Assembly: GCA_947501275.1 (NCBI GenBank)
Contig: CANMVD010000001.1
Coordinates: forward strand, 372,001 to 436,000
Direction of reading: 5' to 3'
DNA length: 64,000 nucleotides
Source of the DNA: an uncultured Tateyamaria sp.
GTDB lineage: Bacteria > Pseudomonadota > Alphaproteobacteria > Rhodobacterales > Rhodobacteraceae
In this document: in pieces, positions 51,495 through 60,237 of the stretch
How positions within the stretch are numbered: the first letter of the stretch is position 1
How the letters are laid out: every line of letters begins with the position of its first letter
Notes under the pieces: model-generated
Databases searched by the model: none
Told to the model about the DNA's origin: nothing
The model's input: only the letters and a program-made list of their open reading frames with translations
Made by a program: the position numbers and the translations under genes

Positions 51495-52200
51495 CGCCCA
51501 TCTCCTCGGTATCAGGTCTATACCACCCCGTCACAATGGCCCGCATTTCGTTCAAGGGACCCGCCAGTAGAACCATCACGACATGCAAAACAAAGAAGCC
51601 GGCCAAACCGGAAGCTGCAAAAAAATGGAGCGTACGTGCTGATTGGCGCCCACCGAACATCTCGGGCAACCATGGTTGGGCCGCATTCATGCCAGGCGAC
51701 ATGGCCAACCCCGTAAGGATCATCAAAGGGAATAGGCCAAATAGGACAGCCGCGTAACTCAGCCTTTGCAGCGGCCCGTAGCGCGCGGAATGTTTGAAAC
51801 GAAACAGGACGTGATCCCGCGCGTCAGGCAGCAGTTGGCGCCAATGACACGCGCGCAGCATCAAGTCTTGGAATAAATGGCCGGAGAAGAGTGCCCCCAG
51901 CAACCAAATCATCAGGGTTGCTACGAAAACCCAAGCGAAAAAGAAGTGGATGACGCGCCCTGTCGCCAGATCCACACCGCTGGGGATCGTGGCCCATTGC
52001 GGGAAAGGTGCAAGCCTCAACACGCTGTTGTCGAACGCAAACCCGGATTGATCGCCCCAGTAAAGAACCGGATGGGCATTGAAAATCTGCAGGCCTGTCA
52101 GCAACAGAAAGAACAGACAGATTGCCCAGGTCCAATGTGTGATCCGGGTAATCAGCGTGTGGCGGCGTATAAGCGGACGGATGGGTTCGGGCACGTTCAT
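51487..52200 (-). CDS. Cytochrome b/b6-type membrane subunit (Ni,Fe-hydrogenase cytochrome b fold)
   Basis: A 237-residue four-helix protein with haem-ligand histidines in THWTWAICLFFLLLTGLQIF, VIHFFFAWVF and HFFAASGLAGFFVLHVVMVLL. It carries electrons between quinones and the Mo enzyme encoded downstream, overlapping it by 8 bases. Divergent from the fasciclin gene, and its own start is 28 bases from the ECF-type -10 box. Confidence 0.9.
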   Translation of the reverse strand: MNVPEPIRPLIRRHTLITRITHWTWAICLFFLLLTGLQIFNAHPVLYWGDQSGFAFDNSVLRLAPFPQWATIPSGVDLATGRVIHFFFAWVFVATLMIWLLGALFSGHLFQDLMLRACHWRQLLPDARDHVLFRFKHSARYGPLQRLSYAAVLFGLFPLMILTGLAMSPGMNAAQPWLPEMFGGRQSARTLHFFAASGLAGFFVLHVVMVLLAGPLNEMRAIVTGWYRPDTEEMGDV

Positions 52201-52228
52201 AGCGACGATCTCCTGATTGTGTGACTGG

Positions 52229-52257
52229 CACTACGACCCAGACGCAACAAGAGTTTC
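52229..52257 (-). promoter_or_regulatory. ECF-type promoter of the cytochrome b/Mo enzyme operon
   Basis: On the minus strand GAAAC (52257-52253), 17 bases, CGTAGTG (52235-52229), ending 28 bases from the start codon at 52200. Confidence 0.7.
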
Positions 52258-52292
52258 AAAGCAGCATGTTCACGCGCCATCAAAGCAGGCGC

Positions 52293-52321
52293 GAAACTTT
52301 TTCAAAGCAGCCGCCGTTCTG
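52293..52321 (+). promoter_or_regulatory. ECF-type promoter of the fasciclin gene
   Basis: GAAAC (52293-52297), 17 bases, CGTTCTG (52315-52321), 47 bases before the ATG. With the divergent cytochrome promoter it forms a back-to-back pair; the -35 regions share GAAACTTTTT and GAAACTCTTG. Confidence 0.7.
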
Positions 52322-52368
52322 TTCGCTGTCCCCCTTGGGGCAATCGAACCAACCCGAAAGGAAACTGC

Positions 52369-52923
52369 ATGTTTATCCCCCGCAAGACCGCCGCCCTCCT
52401 TCTCAGCATCGTACTGGGCGCATCGGCCGCCGTTGCCGCCAACCCGGATGTCGGAGGCGCACCAATGTTTGCCACCAAAAACATCGTGGAAAACGCTGTG
52501 AATTCAGCCGATCACACAACACTTGTCGCCGCTGTCAAAGCTGCTGGTCTGGTAGACGCCCTGATGAGCGACGGCCCCTTCACGGTGTTTGCCCCTGTGA
52601 ATGACGCTTTTGCAGCCCTGCCCGCTGGCACCGTCGAAACTTTGCTGGAGCCCGCAAACAAGGGTCAATTGACCAAAATTCTGACTGCACACGTGGTTGC
52701 GGGCGATTTGTCCATACAGGATCTCAAAGCGCAGGCTGCCAGCAGCAGCGACGGTTTTGCCCATCTCGAAACGCTGTCAGGTGATGCCTTGTCAGCGCAG
52801 GTGCGTGGCAACACAGTGTTCGTCTTTGACGAGAGCGGAAATGCAGCAAAGATCACCATTGCTGATGTCGATCAATCCAACGGCGTCATCCATGTCGTGA
52901 ACAAAGTTCTTTTGCCCAAGTAA
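52369..52923 (+). CDS. Fasciclin (FAS1) domain secreted protein
   Basis: The 184-residue product has a signal peptide (MFIPRKTAALLLSIVLGASAAVAA) and one FAS1 domain with TVFAPVNDAFAALPAGTVETLL, LTKILTAHVVAGDLS and NGVIHVVNKVLLPK. FAS1 proteins mediate adhesion or cell-surface interactions. In mycobacteria the SigK/RskA system controls the fasciclin proteins MPT70 and MPT83; a SigK-like/RskA pair is also in this window, though here the promoter matches an ECF pattern shared with T2SS genes. Confidence 0.94.
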   Translation: MFIPRKTAALLLSIVLGASAAVAANPDVGGAPMFATKNIVENAVNSADHTTLVAAVKAAGLVDALMSDGPFTVFAPVNDAFAALPAGTVETLLEPANKGQLTKILTAHVVAGDLSIQDLKAQAASSSDGFAHLETLSGDALSAQVRGNTVFVFDESGNAAKITIADVDQSNGVIHVVNKVLLPK

Positions 52924-52933
52924 ACACATGACG

Positions 52934-52966
52934 ACCGGGCGGAGATAACCCAAGTTTCTGCCCGGT
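52934..52966 (+). terminator. Terminator after the fasciclin gene
   Basis: A 12-base stem with two G-U pairs (ACCGGGCGGAGA at 52934-52945, TTTCTGCCCGGT at 52955-52966) and a 9-base loop follows the stop by 10 bases; TCCTT comes after. Confidence 0.6.
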
Positions 52967-53046
52967 TCCTTGGCCCGCGTGGTTTGCAAGTCTATGACCG
53001 CGTTTTATACGCCCCAAATGCAAAACTGTTGAAGAACAAGCCGTTT

Positions 53047-53123
53047 TGGCGACCCCGGCAGGATTCGAACCTGCAACCTGCCCCTTAGGAGGGGGCTGCT
53101 CTATCCAGTTGAGCCACGGGGCC
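53047..53123 (-). tRNA. tRNA-Arg (anticodon CCT)
   Basis: On the minus strand the 77-base sequence folds as a cloverleaf: acceptor GGCCCCG pairs with CGGGGTC (one G-U), D-arm with GCTCAACTGGATAGAGC, anticodon loop CTCCTAA giving anticodon CCT (reads AGG), T-arm with GGTTCGAATCC, and encoded CCA at the 3' end (53049-53047). No gene overlaps it. Confidence 0.95.
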
Positions 53124-53253
53124 ACGCGTTGCATTGGCCTAGCGTGTCCATGTCTGCTTGTCACGCCCTGCAAATATTTGGCACATGCAGTTGCCCTTGA
53201 AATTCCGGCGCATTTGTCGGTAACTCACACAAAGCAACATCGAAGGACCGCCC

Positions 53254-54288
53254 GTGACTGATCGCGCCCCACGCCCCCTGACTTTGCGCGATGTTTCCGC
53301 AGCTTCCGGCGTATCCGAAATGACCGTCAGCCGCGTGCTGCGTAACCGCGGTGATGTCTCTGAAACCACACGCCAGAAGGTGCTTGAGGCAGCCAAGACC
53401 CTTGGCTATGTGCCCAATCAAATTGCAGGATCACTGGCCTCGCAACAGGTCAATCTTGTGGCGGTCATTGTGCCGTCGCTGAGCAACATGGTCTTTCCCG
53501 AAGTTCTGACGGGCATCAACCAAGTCCTTGAAGACTCACCACTTCAGCCGGTCTTTGGCGTCACCGACTATATGCGCGACAAGGAAGAGCGGGTGCTTTA
53601 CGAAATGTTGTCGTGGCGTCCCTCTGGTGTGATCCTCGCGGGCCTTGAGCATTCGGATGCGGCCCGCGCCATGCTAAAAAACGCAGCCATTCCGGTGGTC
53701 GAGATCATGGACACCGATGGCATTGCTGTCGACAGCATGGTGGGAATATCGCACCGCAAGGCGGGTCTTGATATGGCGCGTGCGATACTCAAACAGGGCT
53801 ATTCGCGCATCGGATTTATGGGCACCTCGATGCCGCGTGACCACCGGGCGCGCAAACGCTTTGAAGGGCTGACTGAGGGTCTCGCCAAAGCTGGGATCGA
53901 GATCGAAGCCCGCGATTTCTATGAGGGGGGTTCCGCTCTGGCCAAGGGCCGCGAGATGACCAAGGCCATGCTGGACGAGAACCCTGAACTTGATTTTCTG
54001 TATTATTCCAATGACATGATTGGCGCTGGCGGCCTTTTGTATCTGCTGGACCAGGGCATTGATGTGCCCGGACAGATCGGTCTGGCTGGCTTTAACGGCG
54101 TCGAGCTGTTGCAAGGTCTGCCCCGCCAATTGGCCACAACGGACGCCTGTCGACTGGAGATTGGACGCGCAGCAGCAGAGATCATCCTGAAGCGCACAAA
54201 TGGCGAAGGCGAAGCGGTCCCACAACTCATCACGCTTGAACCCAAGATTTCATATGGCGACACGTTGCGCCGCCACATGATGACGTGA
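53254..54288 (+). CDS. LacI-family transcriptional regulator
   Basis: The 344-residue protein (GTG 53254) has an N-terminal LacI HTH (LTLRDVSAASGVSEMTVSRVLRNRGDVSETTRQKVLEAAKTLGYVPNQIAGSL, about residues 9-62) and a sugar-binding-protein-like effector domain. It looks like GntR-type gluconate repressors. Its stop overlaps the start of the DNA glycosylase gene as ATGA, so they are one unit; no sugar operon is visible nearby, so the targets lie elsewhere or outside the window. Confidence 0.92.
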   Translation: MTDRAPRPLTLRDVSAASGVSEMTVSRVLRNRGDVSETTRQKVLEAAKTLGYVPNQIAGSLASQQVNLVAVIVPSLSNMVFPEVLTGINQVLEDSPLQPVFGVTDYMRDKEERVLYEMLSWRPSGVILAGLEHSDAARAMLKNAAIPVVEIMDTDGIAVDSMVGISHRKAGLDMARAILKQGYSRIGFMGTSMPRDHRARKRFEGLTEGLAKAGIEIEARDFYEGGSALAKGREMTKAMLDENPELDFLYYSNDMIGAGGLLYLLDQGIDVPGQIGLAGFNGVELLQGLPRQLATTDACRLEIGRAAAEIILKRTNGEGEAVPQLITLEPKISYGDTLRRHMMT

Positions 54289-55493
54289 CACCGTACACGT
54301 TAAGCAATTCAGCCGCACGCCGCGTCTTTCTGGATCGTCACGCATTGAGTGATACGCCAAGCGGGTCAGGCAAGGGGGCTGATCTGCACAGTTTGATCGA
54401 GCGGCTGGGCTTTGTGCAGTTGGACAGTATCAACACGGTCGCACGCGCCCATGATCTGATCCTGTTTTCGCGTAGGCCACGGTATCGCCCCAAGGCATTG
54501 AAGCTTCTTTACGAACGCGACCGAGCCCTGTTCGAACACTGGACCCATGACGCCGCTGTCATCCCGATGCGCTTTTATCCTTACTGGCACTTGCGCCGGG
54601 AACGGGATGCGGAGCTGCTCAAATCGCGGTGGAGTGCGTGGCGCCGCGAAGGTTTTGAAGCGCAGTTTCAACCCGTATTGGACAAGATTGCGGAATGTGG
54701 TCCTGTGTGCTCTGCGGACGTTGGCGAAGGCGAGAAGCGTGGCAGCGGCGGCTGGTGGGATTGGCATCCGTCCAAGACAGCGCTGGAATACTTGTGGCGT
54801 TCGGGTGCTTTGGCGGTCTGCAAGCGCGAAGGTTTTCGCAAGTACTATGATCTGACCGAACGGGTGCTGGATCGCACGCAGATCGGCAATGCGCCCGACG
54901 TTGCAGAAATAATCGACTGGTGTTGCCGTGAGGCTATGGACCGTTTGGGCTTTGCCACCCCGGGCGAACTGGCGCGGTTCTGGGATCACATCACCCCCGC
55001 AGAGGCGAAAGCGTGGTGCGGTGAGGCTTTGGCAGAGGGGCGCATTATCGAAGTACAGATCACCGGAGTCGATGGGTCTGTTCGAGCCGCCTATGCATGG
55101 CCTGACCTACCAGATTGCCCGACGCAAGCCATTGATCCAACACGCCGTTTGCGCGTCTTGAGCCCGTTTGATCCGGCTCTGCGCGACCGCAAACGGGCAG
55201 AGCGCTTATTTGGCTTTGCCTACCGGATCGAGATTTTTGTACCAGAGCCAAAGCGGACCTATGGGTACTATGTCTTTCCCTTGATGGAAGGTGACAGACT
55301 GGTGGGCCGCATTGATATGAAAGCCCATCGTGACGCGGACGAGATGAGAGTCCGGGCCCTGTGGCCCGAACGCAAGGTGCGATGGGGCAAAGGTCGCGTG
55401 GCCGCGCTGGAGGCGGAACTGGAACGCGTCGCCCGTCTGGCCGGCGTGTCGCGCGTTACCTTTGATCATGCGTGGCTGCGCGATCCCATCTGA
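54285..55493 (+). CDS. YcaQ/AlkX-type DNA glycosylase (winged-helix, HTH_42)
   Basis: A 402-residue protein of the HTH_42 superfamily, which includes AlkZ and YcaQ glycosylases that release alkylated bases and unhook interstrand crosslinks. The catalytic segment FVQLDSINTVARAHD contains Q45-L-D47, the QxD form characteristic of YcaQ. Other conserved stretches are HDAAVIPMRFYPYWHLRR, KREGFRKYYDLTERVL and SPFDPALRDRKRAERLFGFAYRIEIFVPEPKRTYGYYVFPLM. Coupled to the LacI-type gene by ATGA. Confidence 0.9.
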   Translation: MTPYTLSNSAARRVFLDRHALSDTPSGSGKGADLHSLIERLGFVQLDSINTVARAHDLILFSRRPRYRPKALKLLYERDRALFEHWTHDAAVIPMRFYPYWHLRRERDAELLKSRWSAWRREGFEAQFQPVLDKIAECGPVCSADVGEGEKRGSGGWWDWHPSKTALEYLWRSGALAVCKREGFRKYYDLTERVLDRTQIGNAPDVAEIIDWCCREAMDRLGFATPGELARFWDHITPAEAKAWCGEALAEGRIIEVQITGVDGSVRAAYAWPDLPDCPTQAIDPTRRLRVLSPFDPALRDRKRAERLFGFAYRIEIFVPEPKRTYGYYVFPLMEGDRLVGRIDMKAHRDADEMRVRALWPERKVRWGKGRVAALEAELERVARLAGVSRVTFDHAWLRDPI

Positions 55494-55531
55494 TGCATTG
55501 CACCCGAAAAATTAAGGCGTAGGGTCAAGTC

Positions 55532-56275
55532 ATGACTGTGCAGTTCTCTCCTCTTATTCGGTCCGTTGGCTTGGGTGGTGTTTTGGTCACGTTTGGTGAC
55601 AAAGCCACCGATGGCGCCAACCGGGCAGCAATTGCCTTTCGTGGCGCAGTGGATGCGTTGGGTTGGCCCGAGGTCGAGGAAAGCAGTAGCACGCTGGTCT
55701 CCGCGTTTTTCCGTGTGGACCTTGCCCAGCATCGTTTTGAAGTCGTGCGTGACAAGCTGGCGACGGTTCTGGATGGGCAGGATTGGAGCGCGGCGCGTCT
55801 GCCGGAAGGCCGCGCGTTGTGGACCATTCCGGCGGTATTCGGCGGGACCCGTGCACCGCAATTCGACGAAGCCGCAGAGGCGGCGGGTCTTGATCCCGCG
55901 GCCGCTTTGGCGGATCTGACCGGCACGCGTTTGCGTGTGCTGACAATCGGATTTGCACCGGGACAACCCTACCTCGGCACCTTGGGCGATGCGTGGGATA
56001 TTCCGCGCCAAGTGGGCCTGTCGCCAAACGTGCCACAGGGTGCCTTGGTGGCAGCGGTGCGCCAGATTTGCCTGTTTGCAAAAGACACGCCAACCGGGTG
56101 GCGCCATGTCGGCCAATCCGCGTTCCGATGTTTTCGCCCCAAGGGGTTTGAGCCGTTTCCCTTGGCTCCGGGAGACGAAGTGCAATTTGCAGATATCTCG
56201 GCCACTGAATTGGCACGTATCGAGGCACACAATGCAGATGGTTCAGGTGGTGCCGTGCGCGAGGAGCTGGCATGA
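55532..56275 (+). CDS. pxpB: 5-oxoprolinase subunit PxpB
   Basis: With PxpA and PxpC this forms ATP-dependent 5-oxoprolinase, which opens 5-oxoproline to glutamate. The 247-residue KipI/CT_C_D-family protein shows GLGGVLVTFGDKATDGANRAAIAF at the start and VLTIGFAPGQPYLGTLGDAWDIPRQ, the conserved F.pGfpYlg loop, near residue 132. It is coupled to pxpC by ATGA. The order B-C-A differs from E. coli (pxpBC then A nearby). Confidence 0.93.
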   Translation: MTVQFSPLIRSVGLGGVLVTFGDKATDGANRAAIAFRGAVDALGWPEVEESSSTLVSAFFRVDLAQHRFEVVRDKLATVLDGQDWSAARLPEGRALWTIPAVFGGTRAPQFDEAAEAAGLDPAAALADLTGTRLRVLTIGFAPGQPYLGTLGDAWDIPRQVGLSPNVPQGALVAAVRQICLFAKDTPTGWRHVGQSAFRCFRPKGFEPFPLAPGDEVQFADISATELARIEAHNADGSGGAVREELA

Positions 56276-57294
56276 GAGCGTTGCGCGTTTTGAACGTCGG
56301 CCCTGGTGTCGCAATACAGGATCTGGGGCGGGCCGGATACTTGGCCAAAGGTTTGACCCGAGGTGGTGCCGCTGATGTGCGGGCCGTGCATGAGGGGGCA
56401 GCGTTATTGCGCCAAGCTGTCGATTTTGCTGTGCTGGAGATGGTGGGGACAGGTGGCAGTTTTGAGGCCACAGATGATATTCGCATCGCATTGACCGGGG
56501 CAACTATGACCGCAGCAGTGGATGGGTCTGCCGTGGCGTGGAACGCCAGCCACATATTGCCCAAGGGCTCAATTTTGACATTGGGGCCAACCCGTGACGG
56601 AACCTATGGCTATCTGCATGTGGGAGGTGGTTTTGACACCCCTTCGGTTCTGAGCGCCCGCGCCACTCATCAGTCGACGGGCCTTGGGGCGTTGGTGGCG
56701 ACCGGTGACAGTTTGGACGTTGGCGCAGACAGAAGCGGCGATGTCGGGCTGACTTTGCCTCGCGATTCTCGCTTTGGTGGCGGCGTAGTCCGCATCGTTC
56801 CAAGCATGCAGACCGATGATTTCGATGCGGAAATTCGTATGCGATTTGTCGACACGACCTTCCGCCGAGACCCTCGCGCCAACCGCCAAGGTGTGCGCAT
56901 GGACAGTGATGGGGACGGGTTTGCTACCCCAAAGGCACTCAGTATCGTGAGCGAAGTGATTGTACCCGGCGACATCCAGATCACGGGCGACGGGACGCCA
57001 TTTGTGCTGCTGGCCGAAAGCCAGACCACGGGCGGATATCCACGTATTGGTACGGTGCTGCCTTGCGATCTGCCGCGTGTCGTGCAGGCCCCGGCGGGAG
57101 CCGAATTGCGGTTCGAGTTTGTGAGCCTTGAAGACGCCGCAGCCATTGAGGCAAGGGCGCAATCTGAATGGTGCAAGCTGCGCAGCCTTGCCGCCCCCCT
57201 TGTACGCGATCCTGCCGAGATGCAGGATCTGCTCAGTTATCAACTGATTGGCGGTGTCGTGTCCGCCGTGCACTCCCCCTTGGACGAAGGATAA
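56272..57294 (+). CDS. pxpC: 5-oxoprolinase subunit PxpC
   Basis: The 340-residue CT_A_B (KipA/biotin-dependent carboxyltransferase-like) subunit begins VLNVGPGVAIQDLGRAGYLAKGLTRGGAAD and has the AVDGSAVAWNASHILPKG and QTTGGYPRIGTVLPCDLPRV signatures. It pairs with PxpB. It ends 5 bases before pxpA. Confidence 0.93.
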   Translation: MRALRVLNVGPGVAIQDLGRAGYLAKGLTRGGAADVRAVHEGAALLRQAVDFAVLEMVGTGGSFEATDDIRIALTGATMTAAVDGSAVAWNASHILPKGSILTLGPTRDGTYGYLHVGGGFDTPSVLSARATHQSTGLGALVATGDSLDVGADRSGDVGLTLPRDSRFGGGVVRIVPSMQTDDFDAEIRMRFVDTTFRRDPRANRQGVRMDSDGDGFATPKALSIVSEVIVPGDIQITGDGTPFVLLAESQTTGGYPRIGTVLPCDLPRVVQAPAGAELRFEFVSLEDAAAIEARAQSEWCKLRSLAAPLVRDPAEMQDLLSYQLIGGVVSAVHSPLDEG

Positions 57295-57299
57295 ATGTC

Positions 57300-58067
57300 A
57301 TGCAGGTCGATCTGAACGCAGATATGGGCGAAAGTTTTGGTCCGTGGAACATGGGTGATGACGCAGCCTTGTTGCGCACTGTGACCTCGGCCAACATCGC
57401 GTGCGGTGCCCATGCGGGCGATCCGGACGTGATGGCCACGACCATGGGCATTGCACTGGAAAACGGGGTTGGCGTCGGATCACATCCCGGCTTCCCCGAC
57501 ATTCAGGGTTTTGGCCGCCGTCGTATCGATATGCCCCTGAAATCACTCCAGAACTCAATCCGTTGTCAGGTAGGCGCGACCCTCGGGATGGCGGCCGCTC
57601 TTGGGGCCGAAGTGCGCCATATCAAGCTGCACGGGGCCTTGGGCAACATGACATCCGAGAATGAGGATATGGCGCGTGCCTGTTATGAAGCAGCGTTATC
57701 GGCCCATCCGGGCGCCATTATCATGGTGCTCGCCGCGACAGCACAAGAGCGCGCGGCGCGGTCTATCGGGGCGCGTTTTGCGTGCGAGATTTTTGCTGAC
57801 CGCGCCTACAATGCCGATGCCACTCTGGTGGACCGTAAGCTGCCCGGTGCGATCATCCATGATGCTGATCTTGCGGGGAAACGTATGGTCGAGATGGTCA
57901 AGGCGCAGGCGATCATCACCGATGATGGCACGCGGATCGAGACGCCGATTGATTCAATCTGCTGTCATGGCGACACGCCAGAAGCAGTGGACATTGCAGC
58001 CTCTGTGCGGCGCACGCTTGAGGCCGAAGGGATCACGGTGCGCGCTTTTGAGGGACGGACGGGGTAG
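57300..58067 (+). CDS. pxpA: 5-oxoprolinase subunit PxpA (LamB/YcsF family)
   Basis: The 255-residue product starts at ATG 57300 with MQVDLNADMGESFGPWNMGDDAALL, the YcsF family signature, and continues NIACGAHAGDPDVMATTM, GVGVGSHPGFPDIQGFGRR, HIKLHGALGNM and FADRAYNADATLVDRKLPGAII. It is the catalytic subunit. The open frame extends upstream into pxpC but without the domain. Confidence 0.95.
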   Translation: MQVDLNADMGESFGPWNMGDDAALLRTVTSANIACGAHAGDPDVMATTMGIALENGVGVGSHPGFPDIQGFGRRRIDMPLKSLQNSIRCQVGATLGMAAALGAEVRHIKLHGALGNMTSENEDMARACYEAALSAHPGAIIMVLAATAQERAARSIGARFACEIFADRAYNADATLVDRKLPGAIIHDADLAGKRMVEMVKAQAIITDDGTRIETPIDSICCHGDTPEAVDIAASVRRTLEAEGITVRAFEGRTG

Positions 58068-58239
58068 CTTACGCGCAACGGTTAACTTCCGATTTTTCGA
58101 GCCTCCCGGACTCCATAGTTATCAACTAAAAAGTCAGAGGGTTGGCCACGTCACAGCCTGTGCACATTCCGTGCACTGAATCGTGAATGAAGGCGACGTG
58201 CAGTGTATTTCTAGACTGAACCTGAATGACCGTCCGTAA

Positions 58240-58259
58240 GGCGGAGCTGATGCTCCGCC
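58240..58259. terminator. Hairpin between convergent pxpA and ThDP genes
   Basis: Perfect 8-base arms GGCGGAGC (58240-58247) and GCTCCGCC (58252-58259), TGAT loop, 4 bases from the ThDP stop codon. A shared terminator is likely although neither side has a T-run. Confidence 0.6.
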
Positions 58260-58263
58260 CTCA

Positions 58264-60237
58264 TCAGACCAGTTCGGCATCCGTCATGATTTCGACCAAG
58301 GCTGGCCCGTCCACATCCAGAGCCTTTTGCAAGGCAGCTTCAATTGCATCCGACGACACGACCTTTTCGCCATGCGCGCCGCAGATCTTCGCGAAGGCCG
58401 CGAAGGACGGGTTGTGCAGGTTGGTTTCCCAAACCGGCCATTCACCCGATTTCTGCTCCTTGGAGATCTTGCCGAGCTCACCATTATGCAAAAGCACATG
58501 CGTGATATCCATGCCGTATTTCACGGCTGTAGTCAGCTCCATCGGGTATTGACCAAAGCCGCCATCGCCAGAGATCGAGATCACTTTGCGTCCCTTAAGC
58601 CATTCGAAATCCTGCGTCGCAGCCCATGCGCCCATGCCTGCTGGAAAGCCGAACCCGATTGATCCGAGATAGCCGGACATCAGAACACGCTGGCCCTTGG
58701 TTTCAAAGTAGCGACCAAAGGAATAGGTATTGTTGCCCACATCCACCGCGATGATCGCATCCGCAGGGGCCACACGGGACAGCGCATCAAAAATAGCGAA
58801 AGCATGGATGCCTTTGGCGGTTTCCTCGGCCATACGCGAGCGTTTTTCGTTTCGCCAGATCTCCCACCGGTCGGCCAGTTCGCTGACTTGGTCGGGAGCA
58901 TCGACAGGCCGTTGGATCTGACCCGAGACAGCATCGCAGAAAGCCCCGATTTCGCCCCAGATGGGCAGGTCAACGGGGTGGAATTTGCCCAGTTGCATCC
59001 GTTCGTGATCAACTTGGATGATGGGTTTGGACGGTTCAATCCCGGTGTGGTTTGAGAAGGATGTGCCCAGCGTCAGAATCAGGTCGGCCTCATTCATGAA
59101 CCACGACGCGATGGGGGTGCCGGAACGCCCCAGCACGCCAGCGGCGTGAGGGTGGCTGTCGGCGATCAGGCCTTTGCCCTTGAACGTGGTCAGTACGGGT
59201 GCGCCAAGGCTTTCAGCCAGCGACGTAATCGCGTCCATATGGTCCCACGCACCATAGCCGATCACGAGGATTGGGCGCTTGGCGCTGTTGAGCATTTCAA
59301 GGGCGTCGGCCACGTCCTCGTCCCCCGGTTTGACAACTGTGCGCCCCATGCGCCCATCGGGCGTGCTGGCAGGCGCGTCTGAGGGGTTGGTTTGCATATC
59401 GTCGGGGAAGATCAGGTGCGAGACGTCCTGTTCCACAAGCGCATTTTTCATCGCCAGTGAGACCAGTTCGGAGTGTTTGGAGGTGCTGAGCACAGTCTGA
59501 CTGAAACGGCTGACTGCATCAAAGGCCGAGGCCAGATCGATGTCCTGAAACGCGCCGGGGCCGAAGACTTGCGTTTGCACTTGACCTGTCAGCGCCAGCA
59601 CGGGGGCACGATCGACCTTGGCGTCCCACATACCTGTAAGCAGATTGGTCGCGCCGGGGCCTGCGATGGTCAGGCAAGCGGCGGGTTTACCTGTCAGCTT
59701 GCCATAGGCGGAGGCGGCAAAGGCGGCAGCCCCTTCGTGCCGGATACCGACATATTTCATCTCGCCCGCTTCGACCCGCATGCGGATGGCGTCGGCAAGG
59801 CCGAGGTTGGAATGACCAACCATGCCAAAGACGTGTTTGATGCCCCAGTTAACCATGCTTTCGGCCATCTGGTCAGAAACAGTGCGGGTGTGGGGTGGTT
59901 CGGGTTCGAGGCCCACGAAAATCTCATCCCCGTCGATCTTCACCGGGTAAATGATTTGGCCAGCGTCCTCGTGCCCGCCCGGCGGTTTGCCTGTGAGCGG
60001 GTCAAAGTCCCAGCCGTGCCATGGGCAGCGGATCCAGCACTTGCCGCCCTCACCGCGTTCGATGGAACCTTCTCCCAAGGGGCCACGCTGGTGGGGGCAG
60101 TGGTTTTCCATCGCCGCCCATTGGCCGTCGAAGTGCGACAGGCAGATCGAGGTGGTGCGGGCAGTGACGGTTTTAACGCGCCCCTCGGCCAAGTCGCTGG
60201 TGTGTCCGACGCTGATCCAGTCCAGTTGATCGCTCAT
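58264..60237 (-). CDS. Fusion of Rieske [2Fe-2S] domain and thiamine-diphosphate-dependent enzyme
   Basis: A 657-residue two-part protein. Residues about 1-115 are a Rieske domain with C47-P-H49 and C71-P-W-H74 ligands. From about 120 to the end is a ThDP enzyme of the acetolactate-synthase/pyruvate-oxidase fold: VFGMVGHSNLGLADAI, catalytic E168 in IRHEGAAAFAASAYGKLTGKPAACLTIAGPGATNLLTG, and the ThDP motif GDG (557-559) with N585. Rieske-plus-ThDP fusions are not a standard architecture. Rieske could deliver electrons in an oxidative decarboxylation. It overlaps the Rieske/glutamate synthase gene by 4 bases, so both form one operon and likely one enzyme complex or pathway. No substrate can be assigned. 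Confidence 0.88.
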   Translation of the reverse strand: MSDQLDWISVGHTSDLAEGRVKTVTARTTSICLSHFDGQWAAMENHCPHQRGPLGEGSIERGEGGKCWIRCPWHGWDFDPLTGKPPGGHEDAGQIIYPVKIDGDEIFVGLEPEPPHTRTVSDQMAESMVNWGIKHVFGMVGHSNLGLADAIRMRVEAGEMKYVGIRHEGAAAFAASAYGKLTGKPAACLTIAGPGATNLLTGMWDAKVDRAPVLALTGQVQTQVFGPGAFQDIDLASAFDAVSRFSQTVLSTSKHSELVSLAMKNALVEQDVSHLIFPDDMQTNPSDAPASTPDGRMGRTVVKPGDEDVADALEMLNSAKRPILVIGYGAWDHMDAITSLAESLGAPVLTTFKGKGLIADSHPHAAGVLGRSGTPIASWFMNEADLILTLGTSFSNHTGIEPSKPIIQVDHERMQLGKFHPVDLPIWGEIGAFCDAVSGQIQRPVDAPDQVSELADRWEIWRNEKRSRMAEETAKGIHAFAIFDALSRVAPADAIIAVDVGNNTYSFGRYFETKGQRVLMSGYLGSIGFGFPAGMGAWAATQDFEWLKGRKVISISGDGGFGQYPMELTTAVKYGMDITHVLLHNGELGKISKEQKSGEWPVWETNLHNPSFAAFAKICGAHGEKVVSSDAIEAALQKALDVDGPALVEIMTDAELV

